DNA of 64,000 nt from Sphingomonas prati (GTDB lineage Bacteria > Pseudomonadota > Alphaproteobacteria > Sphingomonadales > Sphingomonadaceae): assembly GCF_014643515.1 (NCBI RefSeq), contig NZ_BMJP01000004.1:124001-188000 (forward strand). Reading direction: 5' to 3'. Made by a program: the position numbers and the translations under genes. Every line of letters begins with the position of its first letter. Within the stretch, counting starts at the first letter, position 1. The notes beneath the pieces were generated by a model, which did not search any database, was not told the origin of the DNA, and saw nothing but the letters and a program-made list of their open reading frames with translations. Positions 32,355 to 40,870 of the stretch are shown here, one piece after another.

Positions 32355-32964
32355 GGGCGAAGATATCGACCTCCGCCCAGCCGGCGATGTCCAGCGCGGC
32401 ACGCGTCGGCAAGAAGTCGAAGCACGCCTGCGCCAGGCCCATCCGCCCCTCGCGTTCCAGCCGAACGTCCAGCTTCGCCTTCATCGCGTGCAGGAACCGC
32501 ACGTCGGACGCGGCATAATCCTTCTGCGCATCGCTCAGGTCGGGTGCGCCCCAGTCGGACGACTGCTGCTGCTTGCTGATGTCCTGCCCCAGAAGCTCGC
32601 GCACCAACTCCTTCAGCCCGTGCCGGTCGGTATAGGTGCGGATCAGCTTCGACGCGATCTTGGTGCAGTAGATCGGCGCCGCCGTCACCTCGAGATAGTA
32701 GCGGATCGCCGCCACGTCGAACCGCGCGAAATGATACAGCTTCAGCCGTTCCGGATCGGCCAGCACCGCGCGAAGGTTGGGCGCCGCATAGTCGCTGTCC
32801 GGGGCGAACCGCACCAGATGCTCGTCGCCGCCCCCGTCGGAGATCTGGAGCAGGCACAACCGGTCGCGCGGCGTCATCAACCCCATCGTCTCGGTATCGA
32901 CCGCAACGGGCCCGGGGGCGAGCACGCCGGCCGGAAGATCTTCTTCATGGAAATGGACTGTCAT
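32347..32964 (-). CDS. rnd: Ribonuclease D-like 3'-5' exonuclease
   Basis: The 205-residue protein contains only the DEDDy exonuclease domain: motif I DTET, motif II HFARFDVAAI, motif III DYAASDVRF with the tyrosine. The HRDC domains of enteric RNase D are absent, as in many alphaproteobacterial short forms. It would trim structured RNA 3' ends such as tRNA. It leads the rnd-lptC-lptA operon. Confidence 0.92.
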   Translation of the reverse strand: MTVHFHEEDLPAGVLAPGPVAVDTETMGLMTPRDRLCLLQISDGGGDEHLVRFAPDSDYAAPNLRAVLADPERLKLYHFARFDVAAIRYYLEVTAAPIYCTKIASKLIRTYTDRHGLKELVRELLGQDISKQQQSSDWGAPDLSDAQKDYAASDVRFLHAMKAKLDVRLEREGRMGLAQACFDFLPTRAALDIAGWAEVDIFAHV

Positions 32965-33135
32965 AGATCAGCGCATAGGCGGTGCCGGACGCGGGCTCAA
33001 TCGCAAAGCGCGGGCACGGCGCGATGCCGGACGGGATGGCAACCGAGCTACAGGGCAAAATCGATCCACCCCGGCACCGCACCACTCCGGCGAAACGACT
33101 CGCCGTGGGCACCGAAATACTTTATGGCGATTCTT

Positions 33136-33150
33136 TGGCACGGCCTTGGC
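33136..33150 (+). promoter_or_regulatory. Sigma-54-like -24/-12 promoter candidate for the cold-shock gene
   Basis: TGGCAC (33136-33141), five bases, then TGGC (33147-33150) matches TGGCAC-N5-TTGC except for one base, with the invariant GG and GC correctly spaced. It lies 79 bases before the ATG at 33229. The 32965-33228 gap otherwise shows only leader sequence. The match could be chance. Confidence 0.35.
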
Positions 33151-33228
33151 TCGTGCTGGACAGTGCGTACGCCTCGCCCGGCGTGCATGCTATTCACTGC
33201 AGGGGCGACCGGGAAAGATTTACTAGGC

Positions 33229-34125
33229 ATGAGTTTCGATCGAGGACGGCGCGGGCAGCGCGGCGACAAAGGCAAGGGTAACTTCGGCGGCGACGATAGC
33301 AGCAGCTACGGCGGCGGCAGTTCCTACGGCGGCGGCGGCGGTTACGGCGGCGGCGGCGGCGGTGGCGGCTACGGCGGTGGCGGTGGCGGTGATCGCTTCG
33401 GCGGCGGCGGCAGCTCCTACGGTGGCGGCGGCGATCGTTTCGGCGGTGGCAACAGCGGCGGCGGCGGCGGTTACGGCGGCGGTGGCGGCGGTGATCGCTT
33501 CGGCGGCGGCGGCGGTGGTTTCCGCGGCGGTGCCGGCGGCGGCGGCGGTGCCCGTGGCGGCATGCCCGCCCAGGTGATCGGCGAAGGCAAGGGCGTCGTT
33601 AAGTTCTTCAATGGTCAGAAGGGCTTCGGCTTCGTCGTCCGTGATGATGGCGGCGAAGACGTGTTCGTGCACATCTCGGCGGTCGAGCAGGCAGGCCTCA
33701 CCGGTCTGGCCGAAGGTCAGCCGCTCGAGTTCACGCTCGTCGACCGCGGCGGCCGCGTCTCCGCGACCGACCTGAAGATCGACGGCGAGCCGATGCCGGT
33801 GACCGAGGACCGCGGCCCGCCGCGCGATCGCGATGCCGGTGGCATGGGCGCCCCCCGCGGCGCGCCCGCCGGTGGTGCCGGTGCCGGTGGCCCGCAGCGT
33901 CAGCTGACGGGCGAAAAGGCCAGCGGCACGGTCAAGTTCTTCAACGCGATGAAGGGCTTCGGCTTCATTCAGCGCGACGATGGACAGCCGGACGCATTCG
34001 TCCACATTTCGGCCGTCGAACGTGCCGGCATGACCAACCTCAACGAAGGCGACCGGCTCGAATTCGAGTTGGAGGTCGACCGTCGCGGCAAGTACGCCGC
34101 GGTGAACCTCACCTCGCTCGCCTAA
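33229..34125 (+). CDS. Glycine-rich tandem cold-shock-domain protein
   Basis: The 298-residue protein begins with about 110 residues of low-complexity Gly/Tyr/Ser/Phe/Asp repeats (units such as SSYGGGG and DRFGGGG). A first cold-shock domain follows (about 118-185: VKFFNGQKGFGFV, DVFVHIS), then a flexible linker, then a second cold-shock domain (about 230-298: VKFFNAMKGFGFI, AFVHIS). Both keep the RNP1 and RNP2 aromatic nucleic-acid-binding residues. Double-domain Csp proteins are known in Caulobacter; the long glycine-rich head is unusual. It likely binds RNA as a chaperone. The start ATG 33229 gives the charged RGRRGQRGDKGKG head. Confidence 0.9.
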   Translation: MSFDRGRRGQRGDKGKGNFGGDDSSSYGGGSSYGGGGGYGGGGGGGGYGGGGGGDRFGGGGSSYGGGGDRFGGGNSGGGGGYGGGGGGDRFGGGGGGFRGGAGGGGGARGGMPAQVIGEGKGVVKFFNGQKGFGFVVRDDGGEDVFVHISAVEQAGLTGLAEGQPLEFTLVDRGGRVSATDLKIDGEPMPVTEDRGPPRDRDAGGMGAPRGAPAGGAGAGGPQRQLTGEKASGTVKFFNAMKGFGFIQRDDGQPDAFVHISAVERAGMTNLNEGDRLEFELEVDRRGKYAAVNLTSLA

Positions 34126-34156
34126 CCCTGGCCCGCATCCGCGGTGCCGAACAAAG

Positions 34157-34187
34157 CCCGGTCCTCCCCACGGAGGGCCGGGTTTTT
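34157..34187 (+). terminator. Rho-independent terminator of the cold-shock gene
   Basis: An 11-base stem CCCGGTCCTCC (34157-34167) pairs with GGAGGGCCGGG (34172-34182) with one G-T pair, around a CCAC loop. TTTTT follows (34183-34187). It starts about 30 bases after the stop codon. Confidence 0.92.
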
Positions 34188-34379
34188 GCTGTTGGCCGTC
34201 CCGGACGCCCACCCCGGGCAGGGATGACGACGAGCCAAGCGAACAGCTCCCTGGCGCGGGCCGGGACCTGGATGCTCCCCCTCATCACACCCCGCATCCC
34301 GACCCCCACAACAAACACTTCCCTCCCGCCTCTACCGCGCCGATAACGCGCCCTCTTTCCCGGTCACGGAACCCGCCGC

Positions 34380-35195
34380 ATGCGTCTGCTGTTCTGCCTG
34401 CTCCCCCTGCTGGGCGCCTCGCTGGCCTGCTCGGCGACCCCACCCGCACCCGCTCTGGAGGACCGGCCCGTCGATACCGCCCTCCCATCCGACGCGGCGC
34501 CCGCACCGATCGTCGTCCCCACGGTCGTCGCACGCTACCCGCACGACACCGGTGCCTTCACGCAAGGGCTGCTCTGGCATAACGGGTCGTTCTACGAGAG
34601 CACCGGTCAGGTTGGCCAATCCCAGATCCGCCACGTCCGGCTGGCCGACGGCAAGGTGCTGCAAAGCGCGGCCGTGCGCGCCGACGTGTTCGGCGAAGGC
34701 ATGGCGCTCTGGAAGAACGACCTCGTCAGCCTCAGCTGGCAGAACGGCACCGGCTGGCGCTGGGACCGCGCGACGCTGCGTCAGAAGTCCGAATTTCGCT
34801 ACCTCGGCGAAGGCTGGGGCCTGACGCAGGACGGCCGCCGCCTGATCCTGTCCGACGGCACATCCGAACTGCGCTTCCTCGATCCCGTGACGTTCGCCGA
34901 ACAGGGCCGCATCCGCGTCACCGCCAACGGCCGGCCGGTCCTCAACCTCAACGAACTGGAATATGTGAAGGGCGAGATCCTCGCCAATGTCTGGCAGACC
35001 GCGATGATCGCGCGGATCGATCCCTCCACCGGCCGCGTGAAGGGCTGGCTCGACCTGCGCAGCCTCGTCGCGCAGGTGCCGGTCACCGATCCCGACGCGG
35101 TGCTGAACGGGATTGCCTATGACGCGACAAAGGACCGGCTGTTCGTCACCGGCAAATACTGGCCGTCGCTGTTCGAGATTCGCATTCCGAATTGA
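34380..35195 (+). CDS. Glutaminyl-peptide cyclotransferase family lipoprotein
   Basis: The 271-residue protein has a lipoprotein-type signal (LLPLLGASLAC, Cys17). A beta-propeller of the plant/bacterial glutaminyl cyclase type follows: YPHDTGAFTQGLLW, YESTGQVGQSQIRHV, FGEGMALW, LGEGWGLTQDG and LNELEYVKGEILANVW. The enzyme turns N-terminal glutamine into pyroglutamate, here probably on exported proteins in the periplasm. No neighbour is functionally linked. Confidence 0.9.
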   Translation: MRLLFCLLPLLGASLACSATPPAPALEDRPVDTALPSDAAPAPIVVPTVVARYPHDTGAFTQGLLWHNGSFYESTGQVGQSQIRHVRLADGKVLQSAAVRADVFGEGMALWKNDLVSLSWQNGTGWRWDRATLRQKSEFRYLGEGWGLTQDGRRLILSDGTSELRFLDPVTFAEQGRIRVTANGRPVLNLNELEYVKGEILANVWQTAMIARIDPSTGRVKGWLDLRSLVAQVPVTDPDAVLNGIAYDATKDRLFVTGKYWPSLFEIRIPN

Positions 35196-35283
35196 CCGCG
35201 TCTCCGGCGTTAAACCCCGGATCGCAACTCTATGTTAACGCTATGGCGATGTTTCGCGGTGTAGTCCGGAGTACGAAAGGACT

Positions 35284-35631
35284 ATGCCGATGACCGAATC
35301 CGCCGCCGTTGACGCCGCCAGCGCCGTGCCATCCACCGACGAATCGCACACGCCACGCCGCACCGAACGCACCCCGGCGGACTTCCCGGTTTCGTTGCGC
35401 CGCCAAGGTCTGCAACGCTTCTCGGTCCGGCTGGTCGACCTGTCGCCCGGCGGCTTCTGTACGGAGGTCGATGATCCGCCGCGCGTCGGCACCACGCTCT
35501 GGCTCACGCTCCCCGGCCTCGCCCCCATGATGGCGCGCGTTGCCTGGGCCACCGGGTTCCGCATCGGCGCGGAATTCACGACGCCGATGCACCCGTCCGT
35601 CCTGCAATCCGTCATCGACCGGAACAGCTGA
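35284..35631 (+). CDS. PilZ domain protein (c-di-GMP receptor type)
   Basis: The protein is about 115 residues and essentially one PilZ domain. The basic RRTERTPADFPVSLRRQG holds the RxxxR arm and DLSPGGFCTE holds the (D/N)xSxxG motif, so both ligand-contact motifs are present. It should bind cyclic di-GMP and act by protein contact. The ATG at 35290 (MTESAAV) is better spaced from the AAAGGA ribosome binding site than the ATG at 35284. Confidence 0.88.
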   Translation: MPMTESAAVDAASAVPSTDESHTPRRTERTPADFPVSLRRQGLQRFSVRLVDLSPGGFCTEVDDPPRVGTTLWLTLPGLAPMMARVAWATGFRIGAEFTTPMHPSVLQSVIDRNS

Positions 35632-35649
35632 GCGGCCCCCAGGGCGCTG

Positions 35650-37251
35650 CTAGCCGATCATCCGGCGCAGCGTGTCGATCCGGTCCGCCTCCGCCGCCGG
35701 TTTATCGCGCCGGATCCGGCTGATCCGCGGAAACCGCATCGCCAGCCCCGACTTGTGCCGCTTCGACTCGTGGATCGAATCGAACGCGACCTCCAGCACC
35801 AGCGTCTTCTCCACTTCGCGCACCGGCCCGAACCGCCCCGTCGTGTTGGTCCGCACGAACTTGTCGAGCCACTTCAGCTCTTCGTCTGTGAACCCGGAAT
35901 ACGCCTTGCCGACCGGCAGCAACTCGCCCTCCTCGGTCCAGCATCCGAACGTATAGTCGGAATAGAAGCTCGATCGCTTGCCCGACCCACGCTGCGCATA
36001 CATCATCACGCAGTCGCAGCTCAGCGGATCGCGCTTCCACTTGTACCACATGCCCGCGCGCCGCCCGCCGACATACGGACTGTCGCGACGCTTCAGCATC
36101 ACCCCCTCGATCGCCGCATCGCGCGACGTCGCGCGGATCTCCTCCAGCGCGGTGAAGTCCGCCGCATCGATTACCGCCGACAGGTCGAACCGGTCCGGGT
36201 CGAGCGCCCCCGCAAACGCCTCCAGCCGCGCACGCCGCTCGGTCCACGGCAGCGCGCGGACATCTTCCGTCCCGTCGAGCAGGATGTCGTACACCCGCAC
36301 GAACGCCGGATAATCCGCCTGCATCTTGGCCGACACCAGCTTGCGCCCCAGCCGTTGCTGCAATGCATTGAAACTGGCCGCCCCGCCGCCATCCTCCAGC
36401 GTCCCGCCCTGATGCGCACCCTTGACCAGCAGCTCGCCGTCCAGCGCGCCGTCATGCCGCACCGCCGCCGCCACGTCCGGGAAACTGCCGGTGATGTCAT
36501 CGCCCGCCCGGCTGTACAGCCGCGTCTGCCCCGCGGTCCGCACGATCTGCACGCGGATGCCGTCCCACTTCCACTCCGCGACATAGTCCGCCATGTCGAC
36601 GATCGCGTCCTCCAGCGGATGGGCGAGCATGAACGGCCGGAACACCGGCACGTCGGCCGGCGTCGGCTGCTCCCCGCGCCCCTCCGCCCACGCGAACAGC
36701 GCGGCGTAAGGCGGGTCGATCCCGTGCCAGATCTCCTCGACCGCATCGACATCCAGCCCGAACCCGTTCGCCAGTGCGGTCTTGGCCAGCCGCGCCGACA
36801 CGCCGACCCGCAGGCCGCCGGTCGCCAGTTTCAGCAGGGCGTAACGCCCCGACGAATCGAGATGGTCGAGCATCCCCGCGATCGCGCGCGGTCCCTCCAC
36901 CCGGTTCAGGCTCCGCAACCGCTCGATCACCGCCGCGAGGCCAAGCGATCCGTCGTCGATTTCCGCCGGCTCCCCCGCCGGCGCGGGCCACAACAGCGCC
37001 ACCGTCTCGGCTGTATCGCCCACATAGTCACGGCTCATCCGGAACAGGACCGGATCGACCCGCTCCTCCACCAGCGCCCGGATCGCCGCCGACTTCACCG
37101 CCGGAATATCGAGATCGCCCGTCAGCGCCGCCATCGCCCACCCGCGATCCGGGTCCGGCGTCGCCCGCAGATAATCCGCGATCAGCTTCAGCTTCGCATT
37201 ACGCGACCGCGTATAAACCAGACTGTCGAGAAGCTGAGAAAACGCCCGCAT
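35650..37251 (-). CDS. ATP-dependent DNA ligase (bacterial LigB/LigC-like repair ligase)
   Basis: From ATG 37251 the protein has 533 residues. It has an N-terminal helical domain (RAFSQLLDSLVYTRSRNAKLKLIADYL), the adenylation domain with nucleotidyl lysine Lys228 in EWKWDGIRV, and a C-terminal OB domain (KTLVLEVAFDSIHESKRHKSGLAMRFPRI). This type is normally grouped with a ligase-associated helicase and exonuclease acting in DNA damage repair. None of these partners lies beside it here. A start at 37272 adds seven residues without family similarity. Confidence 0.93.
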   Translation of the reverse strand: MRAFSQLLDSLVYTRSRNAKLKLIADYLRATPDPDRGWAMAALTGDLDIPAVKSAAIRALVEERVDPVLFRMSRDYVGDTAETVALLWPAPAGEPAEIDDGSLGLAAVIERLRSLNRVEGPRAIAGMLDHLDSSGRYALLKLATGGLRVGVSARLAKTALANGFGLDVDAVEEIWHGIDPPYAALFAWAEGRGEQPTPADVPVFRPFMLAHPLEDAIVDMADYVAEWKWDGIRVQIVRTAGQTRLYSRAGDDITGSFPDVAAAVRHDGALDGELLVKGAHQGGTLEDGGGAASFNALQQRLGRKLVSAKMQADYPAFVRVYDILLDGTEDVRALPWTERRARLEAFAGALDPDRFDLSAVIDAADFTALEEIRATSRDAAIEGVMLKRRDSPYVGGRRAGMWYKWKRDPLSCDCVMMYAQRGSGKRSSFYSDYTFGCWTEEGELLPVGKAYSGFTDEELKWLDKFVRTNTTGRFGPVREVEKTLVLEVAFDSIHESKRHKSGLAMRFPRISRIRRDKPAAEADRIDTLRRMIG

Positions 37252-37317
37252 CCCCGCACAACGACCCGACACGCCTCCGGGTCCGACGGCGTGTGCGAGA
37301 GTGGTGCATCACCCAGA

Positions 37318-37565
37318 TCCGTTCGGTTCGAGCCTGTCGAGAACTCGCGCTACCCCCCCAACCCCGCCCATCCCGAGCGAAGTTGAGGCCCTTTCGAGCG
37401 AAGCCGAGAAGCCGACAGCGCCCCAAGGACGATGCTCGGAACCCATTCCAAACCGTTCATCCTGAGTAGGGACTGAACGAAGTCGAAGGCCCGTATCGAA
37501 GGATCAGTCCCGCCCGCGAAGCCATGCTTCGATACGAGCCTTCGCTACGCGCAGGAGCGCTACTC
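37318..37565. repeat. Cluster of three sphingomonad intergenic repeat types
   Basis: The gap between the ligase start and the hydrolase gene (37252-37570) holds a GTTCGGTTCGAGCCTGTCGA copy (37321-37340), a CATCCCGAGCGAAGTTGAGG/CGAGCGAAGCCGAGAAGCC pair (about 37369-37413) and an ATCCTGAGTAGGGACTGAAC element (37460-37479). An inverted GCTTCGATACGAGCCTTCGC copy follows (about 37526-37545). No gene is evident. The two last elements form a loose long hairpin. Confidence 0.75.
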
Positions 37566-37570
37566 GGTCT

Positions 37571-38479
37571 CTACTCGGCACGAACGGAACGCTGTCCCCG
37601 CCCAAACCACTCCCGCATCACCCCAGTCACCGCGTCCGGCGCCTCCCACGGCACGAAATGCCCCGCATCGATCCGCGCCACCGTCAGGTCGCGCACCACC
37701 GCATCCAGCCCGTCGAGCTGCGCCGCCAGCAACGCCCGGTCCCGCATCCCCCACACCACCAGCACCGGCATCTCCAGCGCCGGAAAAGCCGCATCCACCC
37801 AAGCCGGCCGGGCGAGAACCTCGTCCATCGCCGGCACCACGATCGGCGCCGCGCGGTACCAGTTCAGCATGCCCGTCAGCGCCCCCGGCTGGCCCCACTC
37901 TGCCAGATAGTCCGCCCGGTCCGCCGCCGTCACCCGCGCCGGATCGACGTGTGGCGCGAAACTCCGGTCGAAGAACCCGTCCAGCCCCATCTCCGCGACC
38001 CGCGCCTCGATCCCCGGATCGCGGAACGCGCGGATATACTGGCTTGCCGCGCGCTGCGCCGGATCGTCGATCAGCGCGCGCTGGAACAGCAGCGGATGCG
38101 GTGCATTGGCGATCACCAGCCGTTCGACCCGGTCGGGATGGCGCAACGCCGTCGCCCAGCCGACCGCCCCGCCCCAGTCATGCGCCGCCAGCGTGAACCG
38201 CCCGATCCCCAGCGCATCGGCCAACGCAACGACATCCGCCACCAGCCGGTCGATGCCATAGTCCGCCACCGCCTCCGGCTTCGAAGATCCCGCATAGCCC
38301 CGCTGGTCCGGCGCCACGCAGTAATGGTCCGCCGACAACGCCGCGATCTGGTGCCGCCACGTCCGATGCGACTCCGGAAACCCATGCAGGAACAGGATCG
38401 CCGGCGCCCCCGGATCGCCCTCAACCGCGACGTCGAGCGACACCCCGGTCGACAGCGCGATCCGCCGCAACGCGCTCAC
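37571..38479 (-). CDS. Alpha/beta hydrolase, epoxide-hydrolase-like
   Basis: The 302-residue protein shows HGFPESHRTWRHQI with the oxyanion HGFP, nucleophile Asp101 in AAHDWGGAVG, and a C-terminal DAGHFVPWE histidine. An aspartate nucleophile and RGYAGSSKP fit epoxide hydrolases or haloalkane dehalogenases; the HGFP form favours epoxide hydrolase. The start overlaps the pirin stop by 4 bases (38476-38479), so both are in one transcript. Confidence 0.88.
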   Translation of the reverse strand: MSALRRIALSTGVSLDVAVEGDPGAPAILFLHGFPESHRTWRHQIAALSADHYCVAPDQRGYAGSSKPEAVADYGIDRLVADVVALADALGIGRFTLAAHDWGGAVGWATALRHPDRVERLVIANAPHPLLFQRALIDDPAQRAASQYIRAFRDPGIEARVAEMGLDGFFDRSFAPHVDPARVTAADRADYLAEWGQPGALTGMLNWYRAAPIVVPAMDEVLARPAWVDAAFPALEMPVLVVWGMRDRALLAAQLDGLDAVVRDLTVARIDAGHFVPWEAPDAVTGVMREWFGRGQRSVRAE

Positions 38480-39375
38480 GGATAGCTGACCGTATTCGGC
38501 ACCGGCGGGATCGGGATATATTCCGGATCACCCGGCACGGTCGCGAACTTGCCGGCGGTCCAGTCAGCCCGCGCCTGGCGGATCCGCTCCTGCGACGACG
38601 ACACGAAATTCCACCACACATGGCGCGGCGTCGCAAACGCCCCGCCACCGGCCAGCATCACGCGCGCGCCGCCGCTCGACTTCAACGTCGCGGTGATCCC
38701 CGGGCGCAGCACGATCAGCGCCATCTTGGCCAGCGGCCGCCCGTCGATCGTCGCCTCCCCCTCGACCAGGTACAGCCCGCGCTCGTCGGCGTCGGCATCG
38801 ATCGGTACCTGCCCGCCCGGCTCCAACGCGATGTCGGCATAGATGGTCGGCGCATGCGCGGTGACCGGCGATGTCTGCCCCCACAGCGTCCCCATGATCA
38901 CCGTCGCGCGCGCGCCACTGTCGCCGAACACCGGCAGCGCGTCGGCCGCGATATGCTGGAACGCCGGGTCGATCTCCTCCCGCCCGTCGGGCAGCGCCAG
39001 CCACGTCTGGATCCCCGACAGCGGCGGCCCCTTGGCACGCTCCAGGATCGGCGACCGTTCGGAATGGACGATGCCCGTCCCCGCGGTCATCAGGTTCACC
39101 GCACCCACCCCGATCGTCTGCACGGTGCCCAGCGAATCGCGATGATCGATCGCCCCGTCGAACAGATAGGTGACCGTGCTCAGCGCGATATGCGGGTGCG
39201 GCCGCACGTCGATCCCCTCGCCCTGCGGCAGGTGCGCCGGCCCCATCTGGTCGAAGAACACGAACGGCCCGACCATCGTCCGCTCCTTGTGCGGCAATGT
39301 GCGATGGACCTTGAACCCGCCCAGATCGTGCGTGACGGGCAGCAGCGTCTGCAACACCGTGTCTTCGTTCTGCAT
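38476..39375 (-). CDS. Pirin family protein
   Basis: From ATG 39375 (AGGAGAG ribosome binding site upstream) the protein has 299 residues. It is a double-cupin with the pirin signature DVRPHPHIALSTVTYLFDG and metal ligands in PHPH and HSER (TGIVHSERSP). Bacterial pirins are iron proteins; some have quercetinase activity, others act as redox sensors. It is first in a two-gene unit with the epoxide-hydrolase-like gene and divergent from the OmpA-like gene. Confidence 0.93.
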   Translation of the reverse strand: MQNEDTVLQTLLPVTHDLGGFKVHRTLPHKERTMVGPFVFFDQMGPAHLPQGEGIDVRPHPHIALSTVTYLFDGAIDHRDSLGTVQTIGVGAVNLMTAGTGIVHSERSPILERAKGPPLSGIQTWLALPDGREEIDPAFQHIAADALPVFGDSGARATVIMGTLWGQTSPVTAHAPTIYADIALEPGGQVPIDADADERGLYLVEGEATIDGRPLAKMALIVLRPGITATLKSSGGARVMLAGGGAFATPRHVWWNFVSSSQERIRQARADWTAGKFATVPGDPEYIPIPPVPNTVSYP

Positions 39376-39522
39376 CGCGGCTCTCCTGTTGATCATCAGC
39401 CTAACCCGGAACGGCAAATCGCTCCACCCGCCGCATGAACGGCAGGTAACATCATCACTCATCGCGGGTTCAACGCACCCGGCCGAAAGGAGCCGCATAT
39501 TCGAACAGGAGCAAGACCGATC

Positions 39523-40302
39523 ATGACCTTCACGCGCACGATATTGACCACCACCCTCGCCGCCCTGACGCTGGCCGCGGTCCCTGCGTCGGCATCCGCG
39601 CAGGACCGTTTCGACTTCGGCGGCGGCCGGCGCGGCGAACGCGACATCCTGCTCCAGGGCAACGGCGTGCCGATCCTCTACCCCGAACTCAGCGAGACCA
39701 ACCGCGGCCGCGCCTTCGTCCTCCGCAATTTCGACCGCAACGACGACGGCCGCATCAACCGGCGCGAGGCGGACGACGCCAACGCCGCCTTCGCGCGCAT
39801 CGCCGGTCAGAACCGCCGCCGCTTCGACTGGGATTCCCGCGACGTCGTGGTCGCCGTGCCGGTCGCACCGCAGGGCGGCGGCTGGGATCGCCGCGGCATG
39901 CGCGACTACCGCATGAAGCAGACCCGCTATGGCGCCACGCTCGTGCTGCAGGACGTGCTGTTCCGCACCGGCAGCGCCGAACTGCGCCCCGGTGCCGAGG
40001 CGCGGCTCCGTCCGCTCGCCGGCTATCTGCGCGCGAACCGCAACGTCCGGGTCCGGATCGACGGCCACACCGATTCGGTCGGCGCCGCCGCCGCGAACCA
40101 GCAGTTGTCGGAACGCCGCGCCAGCACGGTTCGCCAGGCGCTCGGCACGATGGGCGTCGAACGCGATCGCTTCCGAGTCCAGGGCTTCGGCGAAACCACG
40201 CCGGTTGCAACCAACGCCACCGCCGCGGGCCGTCAGCTCAACCGCCGCGTCGAAGTGACGTTGATCGGGCAGCAGGCGCGCAGCTTCGACTATCGCGACT
40301 GA
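39523..40302 (+). CDS. OmpA-family outer-membrane protein with an EF-hand-like segment
   Basis: The 259-residue protein has a signal peptide (1-26, ending ASASAQ). An EF-hand-like loop follows near residues 66-80 (NFDRNDDGRINRREADD). The C-terminal OmpA domain (about 145-250) binds peptidoglycan: VLFRTGSAELRP, RIDGHTDSVGAAAANQQLSERRA, NRRVEVTL. It has no N-terminal beta-barrel and so is likely periplasmic, tethered to the wall. It may bind calcium. It precedes the PRC-barrel gene but is separated by 121 bases containing a promoter candidate. Confidence 0.9.
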   Translation: MTFTRTILTTTLAALTLAAVPASASAQDRFDFGGGRRGERDILLQGNGVPILYPELSETNRGRAFVLRNFDRNDDGRINRREADDANAAFARIAGQNRRRFDWDSRDVVVAVPVAPQGGGWDRRGMRDYRMKQTRYGATLVLQDVLFRTGSAELRPGAEARLRPLAGYLRANRNVRVRIDGHTDSVGAAAANQQLSERRASTVRQALGTMGVERDRFRVQGFGETTPVATNATAAGRQLNRRVEVTLIGQQARSFDYRD

Positions 40303-40371
40303 TCGGGGATACCGGGCGGCCCGTCGATCGCTGGTTTCTTCGCGGCGGGTCGTGCAGGATCGGGGTCGGGG

Positions 40372-40396
40372 GGAACACCCCAACCCCGAAAGGGTT
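40372..40396 (+). promoter_or_regulatory. EcfG-type promoter candidate for the PRC-barrel gene
   Basis: GGAAC (40372-40376), 16 bases, GGTT (40393-40396): one base from the EcfG consensus. The ATG at 40424 is 28 bases downstream, with CAGGAG between. PRC-barrel genes are frequent members of the alphaproteobacterial general stress regulon. Confidence 0.5.
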
Positions 40397-40423
40397 GACG
40401 CCCCGAAACCCAGGAGACCGCGC

Positions 40424-40792
40424 ATGACCCAGCCCCTCGACCTTCCCGCCGAAGACGTCGATTTCCTGATCTCCTCGCACAAGGTGGACGGCACGCCCGT
40501 CCGCACGCGCGACGGTGTGGCGCTGGGCGCGGTGTCGACGTTCAAGATCGATCGCCGCACCGGCCAGGTCACCTATGTCGTGCTGCGCATCGGCGGTCTC
40601 CTTGGCATCGGCCAGACCTTCTATCCGGTGCCGTGGTCGGCGCTCACCTACGATGCCGAAAATGTGGGCTATGTCGTGTCGATCGACAAGAGACTGCTCG
40701 AAGGTGGGCCGAGCTTCAGCGGCAGCACCGAACCGGTGTTCGACCGCGCCTACGCGGGCCGCGTGTCGAGCTACTACGCCTCGGTCGCCTAA
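40424..40792 (+). CDS. PRC-barrel domain protein
   Basis: The 122-residue protein carries one PRC-barrel beta domain: LISSHKVDGTPVRTRDGVALGAVSTFKIDRRTG ... YVVLRIGGLLGIGQTFYPVPWSALTYD. Stand-alone PRC proteins are abundant in stress-tolerant alphaproteobacteria, with adaptor-like and largely unknown roles. The start has a CAGGAG ribosome binding site. The preceding EcfG-like element suggests stress induction. Confidence 0.9.
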   Translation: MTQPLDLPAEDVDFLISSHKVDGTPVRTRDGVALGAVSTFKIDRRTGQVTYVVLRIGGLLGIGQTFYPVPWSALTYDAENVGYVVSIDKRLLEGGPSFSGSTEPVFDRAYAGRVSSYYASVA

Positions 40793-40870
40793 CCGCAGTT
40801 TGTCAGGCGACGCGCGACTGTCGGCGTTTTTCGTTCCACGATACCGCCTCCCCTGTTACGCCGTTGAAAT

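Noticed and set aside
33223-34212. Ala/Thr-rich minus-strand frame opposite the cold-shock gene
   Set aside because: It is the complement of glycine codons (GGC/GCC); the plus strand carries conserved cold-shock motifs.
40303-40423. Riboswitch-like hairpins before the PRC-barrel gene
   Set aside because: The G/C-rich pairing is weak and short, and the segment is better explained by the promoter match and ribosome binding site.
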